IMG/VR virus record: IMGVR_UViG_3300045999_011354 | Coordinates: 1 to 64,000 of that record | Strand: one strand, 5' to 3' | Length of the DNA: 64,000 nt | Source of the DNA: a virus | In this document: in pieces, positions 49,781 to 56,973 of the stretch | How the letters are laid out: the number at the start of each line of letters is the position of its first letter | Numbering within the stretch: the stretch's first letter is position 1 | Program-made: the position numbers and the translations under genes | The notes under the pieces: generated by a model | Told to the model about the DNA's origin: nothing | The model's database searches: none | What the model saw: the letters and a program-made list of their open reading frames with translations, nothing else

Positions 49781-50020
49781 ATGAACATCAAACAGATTTA
49801 CGAATTTAAACTTTTTGATCGTCGCAGCGAACAACTTGTCATTGTTCATTTTCGTCGCATTGATGATTATTTTCTCATTGAGAAAAGAACGCAAGACGGG
49901 AAAGTTATCGACTCGGAAAAAATTGAAGAGCAATTTGCAAAAATTGTTCTTGAGCAAGCGTTGATTTCTTTGCCCAAGTCTGACTTGGAAATCACAAAAT
50001 TCTCTGAGGTTAAATCATGA
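49781..50020 (+). CDS. Hypothetical protein
   Basis: 79 residues: NIKQIYEFKLFDRRSEQLVIVHFRRIDDYFLIEKRTQDGK. Beta hairpin type at the N-terminus, helix later. Overlaps the next gene by four bases. Function unknown. Confidence 0.6.
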   Translation: MNIKQIYEFKLFDRRSEQLVIVHFRRIDDYFLIEKRTQDGKVIDSEKIEEQFAKIVLEQALISLPKSDLEITKFSEVKS

Positions 50021-50523
50021 CAGCACAGCCTAGCTATTTTTGCATTGCAAATCTTGGTGACAGTGATCCTTTTTTGTACGGGGGCGCATTTGTTTGCATT
50101 GATCGCCGAGGGATTTATGATCCCATACTTTTGATTTATGATGAAGATTTTCGTGGACGTGGTGAAGTTGCATTAGAACGCTGTCACAAGATTCTGTCGG
50201 ACTCGGGCGATTTCCTGGGTGTCGGGACAAATAGATTTCACCCTAAATACAAAGAATGGTTTAGCGATGATCTGGAGACTGTCACTAATTTTACTGGATG
50301 GGAGTTTGATGAATTTGTAAATTTACTGACATCGCAAGATGCTGTTAAATGCGCAAGTGCCTATTTGACGCTTATTAGTTACTACGGTGTTCGTGAATTT
50401 GATCACGATCCATTTATTTACGAAACAGAAGAAGATGCTGCAAAGTTTTGCGAAAAAATGCTTGCACAGATAGAGGAATCAAAACTCTGGCATGACGGTT
50501 ATTTTGCAAAAGACGATAAATAA
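50017..50523 (+). CDS. Hypothetical protein
   Basis: 168 residues, acidic alpha/beta (YFCIANLGDSDPFLYGGAFVCIDRRG, YDEDFRGRGEVALERCHKI). Ends AKDDK; the stop lies inside the promoter P7 upstream element. No family recognised. Confidence 0.6.
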   Translation: MTAQPSYFCIANLGDSDPFLYGGAFVCIDRRGIYDPILLIYDEDFRGRGEVALERCHKILSDSGDFLGVGTNRFHPKYKEWFSDDLETVTNFTGWEFDEFVNLLTSQDAVKCASAYLTLISYYGVREFDHDPFIYETEEDAAKFCEKMLAQIEESKLWHDGYFAKDDK

Positions 50524-50527
50524 ATGC

Positions 50528-50597
50528 TTGACACGTAGTGCGTTACATGCTATAATGTAGTCATACGGGCGAGAGAGTAATTCTTTTTCGCCTGTAT
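50528..50597 (+). promoter_or_regulatory. Early promoter P7 plus 5' stem-loop
   Basis: TTGACA (50528-50533), 17-base spacer, TATAAT (50551-50556), TGC before it. ATACGGGCGA (50563-50572) and TCGCCTGTAT (50588-50597) pair over 10 bp with one G-U; inner pairs extend it to about 15 bp. It begins exactly at the expected +1. Gene ATG 50623. Confidence 0.8.
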
Positions 50598-50622
50598 TTG
50601 TTTTTCTCATCAAAAAAATCTC

Positions 50623-51054
50623 ATGCTAAAAACTGTTTTCTTTGCAGGAGAAAAATTCTCTTGCACGCTTGAAATTTCAATCAAAGAGAAAAAGTCTTTC
50701 AAGGCTCTGAGCATTGTTGGCACTTATTTCACGGGTAAAAAACTTCTCAAATCAGAGAAGAATTTGCTTGGCTGGGGGCAGATTCATGATGAAGTCAAGG
50801 AAATTATTCCCACGCGACTTTATGAAATTTGGAAGCGTTGGCACCTGAATGACATGCGTGCTGGAACATTTGTGCAAGAAGAAATCTTGCGACAAGCAAA
50901 AGCTTCAGGCGTTGAGTTTGATAATTTCTACATCGACGCATGTGAGTATTTGCAGCGCTTTGATGCGTTAGTCGATGAAGGATATAAATATGGAAGCAAG
51001 TGGCTGAAAGAAGAATTGCCTCAGGAAGTTATTGATTACGTTTGCGCTCTTTGA
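50623..51054 (+). CDS. Hypothetical protein
   Basis: 143 residues: VFFAGEKFSCTLEISIKEKKSF, then a helical C-terminal half (RLYEIWKRWHLNDMRAGTFVQEEILRQAKA). The middle contains YFTGKKLLKSEKNLLGWGQIHDEV, reminiscent of a widespread phage protein of unknown function. Preceded by TTCTCATC leader without SD. Confidence 0.62.
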   Translation: MLKTVFFAGEKFSCTLEISIKEKKSFKALSIVGTYFTGKKLLKSEKNLLGWGQIHDEVKEIIPTRLYEIWKRWHLNDMRAGTFVQEEILRQAKASGVEFDNFYIDACEYLQRFDALVDEGYKYGSKWLKEELPQEVIDYVCAL

Positions 51055-51083
51055 TTTCATTTGCTCACTCGCTTAATTTCAAA

Positions 51084-51371
51084 ATGACTGAACTTTGTAA
51101 ATCCGCGCCATTTGAGTGCTACCTCTACATTTACGAATGCAGTTCAGGGGAAGAGTTTTTCAAAGAAATCAAGGATGATGACATTCTTGATTTAGAAACT
51201 CAAGTGATTCACTGGGTGAAAGATTATTTCGATGGCGAGGTGGAAGTTGATCTCCCTTTAATTCATGGATTAGAGGGAGAGTATTTTGCAAGTATTAAAA
51301 CTGATTTTAATCCGCCCGGCTCAGTTATTTCCTGGGAATCTGCAGGATTTTACATCAAACACATTGATTGA
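51084..51371 (+). CDS. Hypothetical acidic protein
   Basis: 95 residues from ATG 51084; an earlier in-frame start would overlap the previous gene. Alpha/beta, acidic: CYLYIYECSSGEEFFKEIKDDDILDLETQVIHWVKDYF. Function unknown. Confidence 0.6.
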   Translation: MTELCKSAPFECYLYIYECSSGEEFFKEIKDDDILDLETQVIHWVKDYFDGEVEVDLPLIHGLEGEYFASIKTDFNPPGSVISWESAGFYIKHID

Positions 51372-51374
51372 ATC

Positions 51375-51575
51375 ATGAAAGACTTGTTTTCTGATCACAA
51401 AGAGTTCATTCACGCAGTACTTGTTATTACTGCGGGCACAGCGATTGGATTTATTGGTGCTAGATTTATTAACGAAAAGCTGAGCGATCACGCTTTTCAT
51501 AATTGTCCCGCTGAGCGTCTTGTTTTTATGCGAGACGCATTTGTTGGGGGTAAGTACATTTGCTTGAAAAAATGA
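51375..51575 (+). CDS. Small membrane protein
   Basis: 66 residues. One membrane helix at about residues 12-32 (HAVLVITAGTAIGFIGARFI), basic after it, and a short C-terminal tail with Cys. The stop overlaps the next start (ATGA). Membrane-located early protein, unknown role. Confidence 0.6.
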   Translation: MKDLFSDHKEFIHAVLVITAGTAIGFIGARFINEKLSDHAFHNCPAERLVFMRDAFVGGKYICLKK

Positions 51576-51871
51576 CTGACAGCTTAAACAAATTTGTTGA
51601 CGACGAGGTAATTCGTATTGTCAAAACATCAACAACTTACAAGCACATTTGTAAATCAAGGGATCATGATCAATTTATGGATGTAACTATTAAGCAGTGG
51701 GATTCTGTCACAGGTAACATTTTATGTTATCTGAAAAGCAAATACAGAAAGCAGTTTGTTTTCACGCAGGCTAAGTTATTTGTAATTGCGAAACTCGCAG
51801 CAGTTGAGTTACTGAAGCGAGAAGATAAATTCAAAGATACGACAGATAAATGCTTGACAAGTAACGTGTAA
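51572..51871 (+). CDS. Hypothetical protein
   Basis: 99 residues from ATG 51572. Basic middle (YKHICKSRDHDQFMDVTIKQWDS...YLKSKYRKQFVFTQAKLF) and helical end. The final codons (KCLTSNV) are read from the -35 area of promoter P8, so the real stop may be fortuitous. Unknown function. Confidence 0.58.
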   Translation: MTDSLNKFVDDEVIRIVKTSTTYKHICKSRDHDQFMDVTIKQWDSVTGNILCYLKSKYRKQFVFTQAKLFVIAKLAAVELLKREDKFKDTTDKCLTSNV

Positions 51872-51925
51872 CCTGCTATAATAGCAACATGCGAGAGACG
51901 AGAAGTAGCTTTCTTTCTCTCGCAT
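51854..51925 (+). promoter_or_regulatory. Early promoter P8 plus 5' stem-loop
   Basis: TTGACA (51854-51859), 17-base spacer containing GTAACGTGTAACC, TATAAT (51877-51882), TGC before it. ATGCGAGAGA (51889-51898) and TCTCTCGCAT (51916-51925) form a perfect 10-bp stem that begins exactly at the expected +1. Gene ATG 51958. Confidence 0.8.
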
Positions 51926-51957
51926 TTATTTCTTGTTCATTTCTTTTTCACGGACAA

Positions 51958-52167
51958 ATGCAAATTTCCAGCGGCGACAAAATTAATTACGAAATGATTC
52001 GTGAAACACTCGGAACAGTTGTTTATGATGGCTGTTACGAATATGTTGTGAGTGACTATTCGTTTAAATACAACACAATGGAATTATGGTGCAAGACTCG
52101 TCAAATGTTTATTAAGGTTACACCTAAAACATTTGATTCGATGATGTGCATTTCTGGCGCAATCTGA
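51958..52167 (+). CDS. Hypothetical small protein
   Basis: 69 residues from ATG 51958; the upstream in-frame ATG is the first base of the hairpin and gives a Phe/Ser-rich unnatural N-terminus. YEMIRETLGTVVYDGCYEYVVSDYSFKYN. Alpha/beta. Function unknown. Confidence 0.6.
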   Translation: MQISSGDKINYEMIRETLGTVVYDGCYEYVVSDYSFKYNTMELWCKTRQMFIKVTPKTFDSMMCISGAI

Positions 52168-52212
52168 TTGCTCACTCGCATTTTTGTTCATTCTTTTTTC
52201 TTTTTCAGTCAA

Positions 52213-52593
52213 ATGCAAATCACAGAACAGCAACAAATCGTGTGGGAAGATTTCTCACGAGGTTTTCACGGCGGCAGGATTGATTCTGAAGAGATCTGCA
52301 CATTTGATGAAGACGGAGAAAGGCAATTTATTTCTTTTTCTGTTCGTGAATACACAAGTGATCACGAAGATTTCTTTGGGGTTTGCTGTCCGATGTGGGA
52401 GATTTATTTGTGGATCAGAGAGGTTAGAAGCATTGAGGGCGAACAAGAATACGAGACAGAAGTTCAATACATGACAGGAAATGATTTCTGTCGTGCAGAA
52501 TACGCACAAGAGTTTTGTGAATACATTTTGTATTCGATTAAAAAGCACGGGAATCTTTCTCGTCTGCCCGTTTCTGAACGTGTAGAAGATTGA
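52213..52593 (+). CDS. Hypothetical acidic protein
   Basis: 126 residues from ATG 52213 after a TTTTTCAG leader. Alpha/beta, acidic (EEICTFDEDGERQFISFSVREYTSDHEDFFG, VQYMTGNDFCRAEYAQEF). No family recognised. Confidence 0.6.
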   Translation: MQITEQQQIVWEDFSRGFHGGRIDSEEICTFDEDGERQFISFSVREYTSDHEDFFGVCCPMWEIYLWIREVRSIEGEQEYETEVQYMTGNDFCRAEYAQEFCEYILYSIKKHGNLSRLPVSERVED

Positions 52594-52662
52594 ATTTACT
52601 TTTAATCACTTCGCCAATTCATTTTCAATTCTCACTAGAAAATTCATTCGCTTAATTCAATC

Positions 52663-52863
52663 ATGAGCATTCTTTCTTCAACGACAATTCGCACTGCGCT
52701 TGTTGATTATCGCGCAGAATTGATTCGTATGCAAATTAAATTTCCGAGCAGTTTCAACAATGAAGAGCATGACAAACTGATTAAATCTATTGATGATGCA
52801 CTTTATGAAATTGAGGGAAATGTTCAACATGTTATGATTTCTGCGCACTCATGCAAAAACTAA
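52663..52863 (+). CDS. Hypothetical helical protein
   Basis: 66 residues, helical: TIRTALVDYRAELIRMQIKFPSSFNNEEHDKLIKSIDDALYEIEG. Overlaps the next gene by 13 bases, or one base if that gene starts at 52863. Function unknown. Confidence 0.6.
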   Translation: MSILSSTTIRTALVDYRAELIRMQIKFPSSFNNEEHDKLIKSIDDALYEIEGNVQHVMISAHSCKN

Positions 52864-53045
52864 TGCGCAGTTACGAAACAATTAAATACAGAAAGTTTCG
52901 TGTTTTATTTGAAGATACAAAAGCTAGAGGATTTATTGGGTGGACAGTTATTAGCGAATGTAAAACAAAACAAGATGCGATTGATTATTTCAAAAAGTAT
53001 TTTACGACGAAGGAAGTGATTTCTGTCAGCGAGATCCTTGATTGA
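52851..53045 (+). CDS. Hypothetical small protein
   Basis: 64 residues (ATG 52851, or ATG 52863 by TAATG coupling). Contains KYRKFRVLFEDTKARGFIGWTVISECKTKQDAIDYF, a small alpha/beta pattern. Followed by a strong terminator. Function unknown. Confidence 0.6.
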   Translation: MQKLMRSYETIKYRKFRVLFEDTKARGFIGWTVISECKTKQDAIDYFKKYFTTKEVISVSEILD

Positions 53046-53084
53046 TGCGCCCTTGGGCTGATCTCTGCGTCCGAAAGATTCATG

Positions 53085-53119
53085 AGCCCCCTCCAGAATC
53101 GTCTGGAAGGGGCTTTTTA
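53085..53119 (+). terminator. Strong rightward intrinsic terminator
   Basis: A 12-bp stem AGCCCC(C)TCCAGA / TCTGGA(A)GGGGCT with one C/A mismatch, loop AATCG area, followed by TTTTTATTT. It ends the P8 transcript group, about 40 bases after the stop at 53045. Confidence 0.85.
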
Positions 53120-53213
53120 TTTGCTTCAGGGGGGATTCATGCCAGCGCCCGATTCTCGCGCCCTGCAAGGGCGATTTCTCGGGGCGATTTCTGAGCGCAT
53201 GTAGATTTCTGTG

Positions 53214-53699
53214 ATGGCAAAAATCTCTGCAACAGATCATTTCACGTCTGCTGAAGTTAAAAGAAGACTCAGCGAAGCAAAACGTTATTTGCAAAGATAC
53301 AAAACACAGAGACTTTTATTTCTCGCCCCCGAAGATCACTTATCGCTCCCGTGCATTTCTTTGCAAGACTATGATTGTTTGAATGAATATAATTTTGTTA
53401 ACACGCAAGATTTATCTGAAGAGTTGATCAAGCAATGCGTGAAAGATAATCGTAAAATGTTTGTTGATGAAAGCATGTTCAGGATTTATAACTTGCATGA
53501 ATACGTTGATGAGTATTTAGATGCGTTGAGAAGATTGTTTTGTGTTACGTCGTTTTGTTTGTTAGATAGAAAAAAGCAGATGATGATGAAAGTTATTATT
53601 TGCTTGGGGAGTTTACATCATGCGCCGAGACTCTTTTATAAAGATGCAAAGAATAGATTTTACTATGATAAATTAGCTGCGTACAATGATTTATTTTGA
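53214..53699 (+). CDS. Hypothetical protein
   Basis: 161 residues from ATG 53214 (GTG one codon earlier). Helical, basic (TSAEVKRRLSEAKRYLQRYKTQRLLFLAPEDHL). The C-terminal half has hydrophobic patches (RRLFCVTSFCLL). It lies between a terminator and promoter P9, so its own promoter is not obvious. Function unknown. Confidence 0.58.
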   Translation: MAKISATDHFTSAEVKRRLSEAKRYLQRYKTQRLLFLAPEDHLSLPCISLQDYDCLNEYNFVNTQDLSEELIKQCVKDNRKMFVDESMFRIYNLHEYVDEYLDALRRLFCVTSFCLLDRKKQMMMKVIICLGSLHHAPRLFYKDAKNRFYYDKLAAYNDLF

Positions 53700-53718
53700 A
53701 ATTCGCATTGATTGATGC

Positions 53719-53778
53719 TTGACATGTAATGTGATGCGTGTTATAATAGCATTGTGAGCGAAAGAGAAAAACTTTCGT
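53719..53778 (+). promoter_or_regulatory. Early promoter P9 plus 5' stem-loop
   Basis: TTGACA (53719-53724), 17-base spacer, TATAAT (53742-53747). A GCGAAAG/CTTTCGT stem (53758-53764, 53772-53778) starts within about four bases of the expected +1 (53754). Gene ATG 53808 follows the T-rich leader. Confidence 0.72.
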
Positions 53779-53807
53779 TTGCGCTTGTTTTTTATTTACA
53801 ACAGAAA

Positions 53808-53993
53808 ATGTTTGTTTGTTTTCAAGTCGTTCATCACAACGACGGAAAGATTCCTTCACGCACTGCTTATGTTCAATTCAGCAAATTGATTGAAGCAATT
53901 AGCTTTTGTAAACAAATGAATGAGAAAAATTATGATGATAATTTGAGCAACGAAAAGATTGCTGTTACTTATCACTTTGAGTACGTCGCATGA
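53808..53993 (+). CDS. Hypothetical small protein
   Basis: 61 residues from ATG 53808 (a GTG in the hairpin is rejected): FVCFQVVHHNDGKIPSRTAYVQFSKLIEAISFCKQMNEKN. Alpha/beta. The next ATG overlaps its end (GCATGA). Function unknown. Confidence 0.6.
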   Translation: MFVCFQVVHHNDGKIPSRTAYVQFSKLIEAISFCKQMNEKNYDDNLSNEKIAVTYHFEYVA

Positions 53994-54151
53994 CTTATTT
54001 TATTAACAGACAAGCTGGTCGTTATCACGAAACGATTGATGAATTTGAAACGAGAGAAGAAGCTGGGAAAATGAAAAACGAGTATCAGTTTAGTGAGCAT
54101 GGAAGAGCTTATTTCTATGTCTCAAAAGTTGCACGTCCTAACTATCGTTAA
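53990..54151 (+). CDS. Small conserved phage/cyanobacterial protein
   Basis: 53 residues: TYFINRQAGRYHETIDEFETREEAGKMKNEYQF..., ending SKVARPNYR. The framework (xxVDEFxTRxEAxxMxxEYxxS...YYVSxRPxxxW) resembles a short protein common in cyanobacteria and their phages. Missed by ordinary gene-length cut-offs. Function unknown. Confidence 0.65.
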   Translation: MTYFINRQAGRYHETIDEFETREEAGKMKNEYQFSEHGRAYFYVSKVARPNYR

Positions 54152-54157
54152 TTTATC

Positions 54158-54373
54158 ATGAAAATTATTTGCACGCGACAAAATGAGAATGGCTCGTTTG
54201 ATAATGTTGGCACAAACAATCAATTCTTGACTTCTCATTATAAGACGCTTCGGGGTTTTATTCGTTACGGCATTCCTGAAACTTATCGCAATAAAAAACT
54301 GAGGATCGAGCTCTATCACGATCACAATTTTTACGTTGCGCCCGCTTACAAAACTGTTTATCACATCGCTTGA
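54158..54373 (+). CDS. Hypothetical protein
   Basis: 71 residues: basic, aromatic (FLTSHYKTLRGFIRYGIPETYRNKKLRIELYHDHNFY). It may bind nucleic acid. Ends 6 bases before the next gene. Function unknown. Confidence 0.58.
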   Translation: MKIICTRQNENGSFDNVGTNNQFLTSHYKTLRGFIRYGIPETYRNKKLRIELYHDHNFYVAPAYKTVYHIA

Positions 54374-54379
54374 TTTCTC

Positions 54380-54565
54380 ATGAACAACATTGTTTCTGCA
54401 TTTGCAAAAGCTTGTGCTTGCACATCAATTTTTATCGGTGCGCCGTTAATTGCTGCATCAACAGTTGAATTTACAACATCTCAAATAAATAGAGATTTAG
54501 AATACAGGGCATGTTTAGTAACTGCAAAATTAGATAATGCGAGTACAGATAGATGTATTCGTTAG
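54380..54565 (+). CDS. Small secreted or membrane protein
   Basis: 61 residues. The N-terminal 28 residues (FAKACACTSIFIGAPLIAAS) form a hydrophobic signal-like segment, with small residues near a possible cleavage at about 26. The rest is polar with Cys. It is the last gene before a strong terminator. Function unknown. Confidence 0.55.
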   Translation: MNNIVSAFAKACACTSIFIGAPLIAASTVEFTTSQINRDLEYRACLVTAKLDNASTDRCIR

Positions 54566-54595
54566 TTTCAAAGTAAAGTAATTTATTACGACTCG

Positions 54596-54626
54596 CCCTT
54601 GCTGTTAATCACAGCAGGGGTTTTTT
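54596..54626 (+). terminator. Rightward intrinsic terminator
   Basis: A 10-bp stem CCCTTGCTGT / ACAGCAGGGG (one G-U), loop TAATC, followed by TTTTTTATT. It ends the early cluster. The 224 bases from 54627 to 54850 hold a Phe/Cys-rich open frame (54642-54827) that I do not trust as a gene, and no other signal. Confidence 0.85.
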
Positions 54627-54850
54627 ATTGTCTGCTAATAGTTGAGCGCAGTTTATTTATTTGTGCTACGCACGATTTGCAATGATGCGCCGATCAACGA
54701 GATTTATTTCACGCGCCCGTGCTATTTCTTTGTTTTTTTATTTATGTGTGAGCGAGCCTGCGAGCGTGCAAATGCGAGTCATTACGACGAGCATTTGATT
54801 ATTGCTGTTCTCAATGCTATTATTTAGTCGCCCGCATATTTCTGCTGTTC

Positions 54851-55486
54851 ATGTCTGATTTACTTGACACAGATAATTTTGATCAAGATGACGAATCTCT
54901 AAACAGTAATCACGAACGTGAACAGTTCGCGTTTAATGACGCAGATGCAATTTTGAATTCTCGCGTCTTAGCAAATAAAAGTTATATGAAATGTTCAGGA
55001 GGTGCTACTTCTGAAACAGAAAGAGAGTTTGAGATTTTTAAGTTTTATTTGAGCTGTGGGTCGGGAAGATCAACAACATACATTGCAAATACATTTAACT
55101 TACAAGATAACAAAGTGCTAGCAATTAGCAAAAAGAATTATTGGGCAGAACGTGCAAGTGATTACGACATAGATATGTTGCAGCAAAAGCTTAAATTAGA
55201 ACAAGATTCACGGGCGATTGAACATAAAAAGCGTTTAGAAGCTTATAGATTACAGCAAGAATTTTTGGGCAGAAACTTATCTGCTAACGCTGCAAAATTA
55301 GCTGCGTTATCTCAACGTACATTAGATGAATACTTAGAAAATGATCGCAGCATAGATATTCGTGATATTCCGTCGATACTTAACAGCGCCGCAAAAATTG
55401 CTGAAGTGGGCAAGAATTTACAAAGCGGCGCATTAGGTGTTGAACAGTTACTTGTTGCATTAGAGGAAGCTGATTTTGATGAGTAG
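54851..55486 (+). CDS. Terminase small subunit-like protein
   Basis: 211 residues. The middle segment EREFEIFKFYLSCGSGRSTTYIANTFNLQDNK followed by SKKNYWAERASDYDID matches the helix-turn-helix and W-x-E-R-A-x-x-Y-D pattern of phage small terminases, which recognise the packaging site. A long charged coiled coil follows (LKLEQDSRAIEHKKRLEAYRLQQ). The large subunit lies 3.7 kb downstream, past the repeat array and GC-rich island, an unusual separation. It starts an AT-rich late or replication unit. Confidence 0.68.
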   Translation: MSDLLDTDNFDQDDESLNSNHEREQFAFNDADAILNSRVLANKSYMKCSGGATSETEREFEIFKFYLSCGSGRSTTYIANTFNLQDNKVLAISKKNYWAERASDYDIDMLQQKLKLEQDSRAIEHKKRLEAYRLQQEFLGRNLSANAAKLAALSQRTLDEYLENDRSIDIRDIPSILNSAAKIAEVGKNLQSGALGVEQLLVALEEADFDE

Positions 55487-55599
55487 CAAATTTATTTATT
55501 CGCCGCTGTGAAAAATTCCTGGGCGGCTTGCCCTTGGTCGCCCTCTTCCTAATAGATAATAGAAGGAGTTGATTTTGGCCCTGTCAGGGATTGACTTCC

Positions 55600-55628
55600 T
55601 TGACCCGTTTCTTAAAGTCGGTTATATT
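55600..55628 (+). promoter_or_regulatory. Promoter for the RepL-like gene
   Basis: TTGACC (55600-55605), 17-base spacer, TATATT (55623-55628). Expected +1 near 55635, which places the start at ATG 55651 rather than 55633. A second TTGACT lies 9 bases upstream. An inverted repeat CCCTGTCAGGG sits just before. Confidence 0.6.
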
Positions 55629-55650
55629 TGAGATGCCCAGATCCATTGGT

Positions 55651-56052
55651 ATGACTAGAGTTGAAAATGAAAACCGTTCTCACATGCCTGACCCGGAGGG
55701 ATTTCATTCGTTCGCCATGTTTCATATGTTGGAGGCGAGAAATTATTTTTCATACATAAAAGAAAGAAAATTGCAACCTAGAGATTTTACAGTTTTATTT
55801 TCATTGATGTCATTGTGTGATGCAAAAACAGGAAAGATTCGTTTTACAGCTAAAGTATTATCAGAGGAAATTGGCTTTAATCCCACTGCATTTTCTGCAA
55901 GCTTGAAAAGATTAAAAACTAATTTTGTTATCGCCAGTATTTGCGAATCAAGTGGCGACAAGTATTATTTAATCAATCCGTATTTATTTTCTGTTGGGCG
56001 CAAGCAAAAATGGGGACATCTTGTAAAAACATTCACCGACGCCTTTAATTAA
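55651..56052 (+). CDS. RepL-like winged-helix replication/regulatory protein
   Basis: 133 residues from ATG 55651 (upstream in-frame starts fall in or before the promoter). The order is: a helical part, KLQPRDFTVLFSLMSLCDAKTGKIRFTAKVLSEE (winged-helix entry), then FNPTAFSASLKRLKTNFVIAS (recognition helix). After that comes DKYYLINPYLFSVGRKQKW (wing and conserved YxINPxLFxxG). This last element is characteristic of the RepL/replication-initiator type in plasmids and some phages. The gene stands beside an iteron-like array, supporting a role in replication. Confidence 0.65.
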   Translation: MTRVENENRSHMPDPEGFHSFAMFHMLEARNYFSYIKERKLQPRDFTVLFSLMSLCDAKTGKIRFTAKVLSEEIGFNPTAFSASLKRLKTNFVIASICESSGDKYYLINPYLFSVGRKQKWGHLVKTFTDAFN

Positions 56053-56053
56053 A

Positions 56054-56335
56054 ATGTATAGGAAATTTATTCCCGCCGATAGAAGTTTTGATAGTGATAG
56101 AATTTTTCTTTATCGCGAATTTGATGAAGAAGGGCGAGAGTATCCAGTTTACTTTTATTTCAAGAAAGTAGATAATTATTTATTTGATGAGAGACGTGAA
56201 ATACTTTGGACCAAGGAAAAGATCATTCAACATTCATTAAGTAAATTGCATTCAGATTCATTCATGCAAGAACAAAAAGACATTCAAGATAAAGAGTATT
56301 TTGATAAATACTTTGAGACGCATTCATTTGATTAA
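56054..56335 (+). CDS. Hypothetical protein, next to repeat array
   Basis: 93 residues, charged and aromatic (KFIPADRSFDSDRIFLYREFDEEGREYPVYFYFKKVDNYLF). Two bases after the RepL-like gene, so co-transcribed. Similar to the small early proteins at 49781. Function unknown. Confidence 0.58.
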   Translation: MYRKFIPADRSFDSDRIFLYREFDEEGREYPVYFYFKKVDNYLFDERREILWTKEKIIQHSLSKLHSDSFMQEQKDIQDKEYFDKYFETHSFD

Positions 56336-56419
56336 ACGCATTCATTTATTCATTCACGCATACATTTATTCATCGCAGAAATAAATGCAATGCTTGTTGC
56401 GTTGCATTTATGTGCAATT

Positions 56420-56895
56420 AGATTTATTTGCTACATTTATTTATTCGCATGTTTATTTATTAACTATTGCAATTTATTTATTAACTGAAAAAGATTTATT
56501 ATTTGCAATTATTTATTATTTGCAATTATTTGTTAATAGTATTTATTTGTAATGTCCAGGTATTTGTTAATTACAGTTATTTGTTAAATGCAATTATTTA
56601 TTTGCAATCGCTATTTGTTAATTAGCAAATGCTGTTTATTTGTAATAGATAGTATTTGTTAAATGTAACTATTATTTTGTAAATGCTAGTTATTTGTAAT
56701 TACAGCTATTTGTTAAATGCAATTATTTGTCAACGATTGCTAAATGTTAAATAACAAATGCTAGCTATTTGTATTCTCTAGGTATTTGTAAACTATAAAG
56801 TTAATTAGCAAATGCTGTTTGTTTGCAATAGATAGTATTTGCAAAGTAATAGTATTATTTGCTACTTGTTAAGTATTTGTATTTGCATTGAATCG
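56420..56895 (+). repeat. AT-rich iteron-like repeat array
   Basis: About 18-20 copies of TATTTG(T/C)(T/A)A spaced mostly 15-30 bases apart, with variants ATTTGTTAA, ATTTGTAA and ATTTGCAA. Two longer direct repeats are inside: a 41-base unit (56618-56658 and 56801-56841, offset 183) and a 29-base unit (56571-56599 and 56700-56728, offset 129). Some copies are inverted (ACAAAT...ATTTGT). The flanking 56336-56420 has TTTATT repeats. AT-rich direct repeats beside a RepL-like gene fit a replication origin; partition or packaging sites are other options. No open frame crosses it convincingly. Confidence 0.75.
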
Positions 56896-56973
56896 TTACT
56901 TTATACTTTATGTTTTGTTGAATGTAACTTAGTTGCAAACTAAGATCACGCAAGCGTTGTATAAAATAAACTG

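Noticed and set aside
54642-54827. 61-codon open frame after the early terminator
   Set aside because: TTG start, Phe/Cys-rich unnatural composition and no leader; it follows a terminator and has no promoter.
56420-56895. CRISPR array
   Set aside because: Repeats are short (about 9 bases), irregularly spaced and AT-rich, with no constant 25-37-base direct repeat or unique spacers, and no cas genes.
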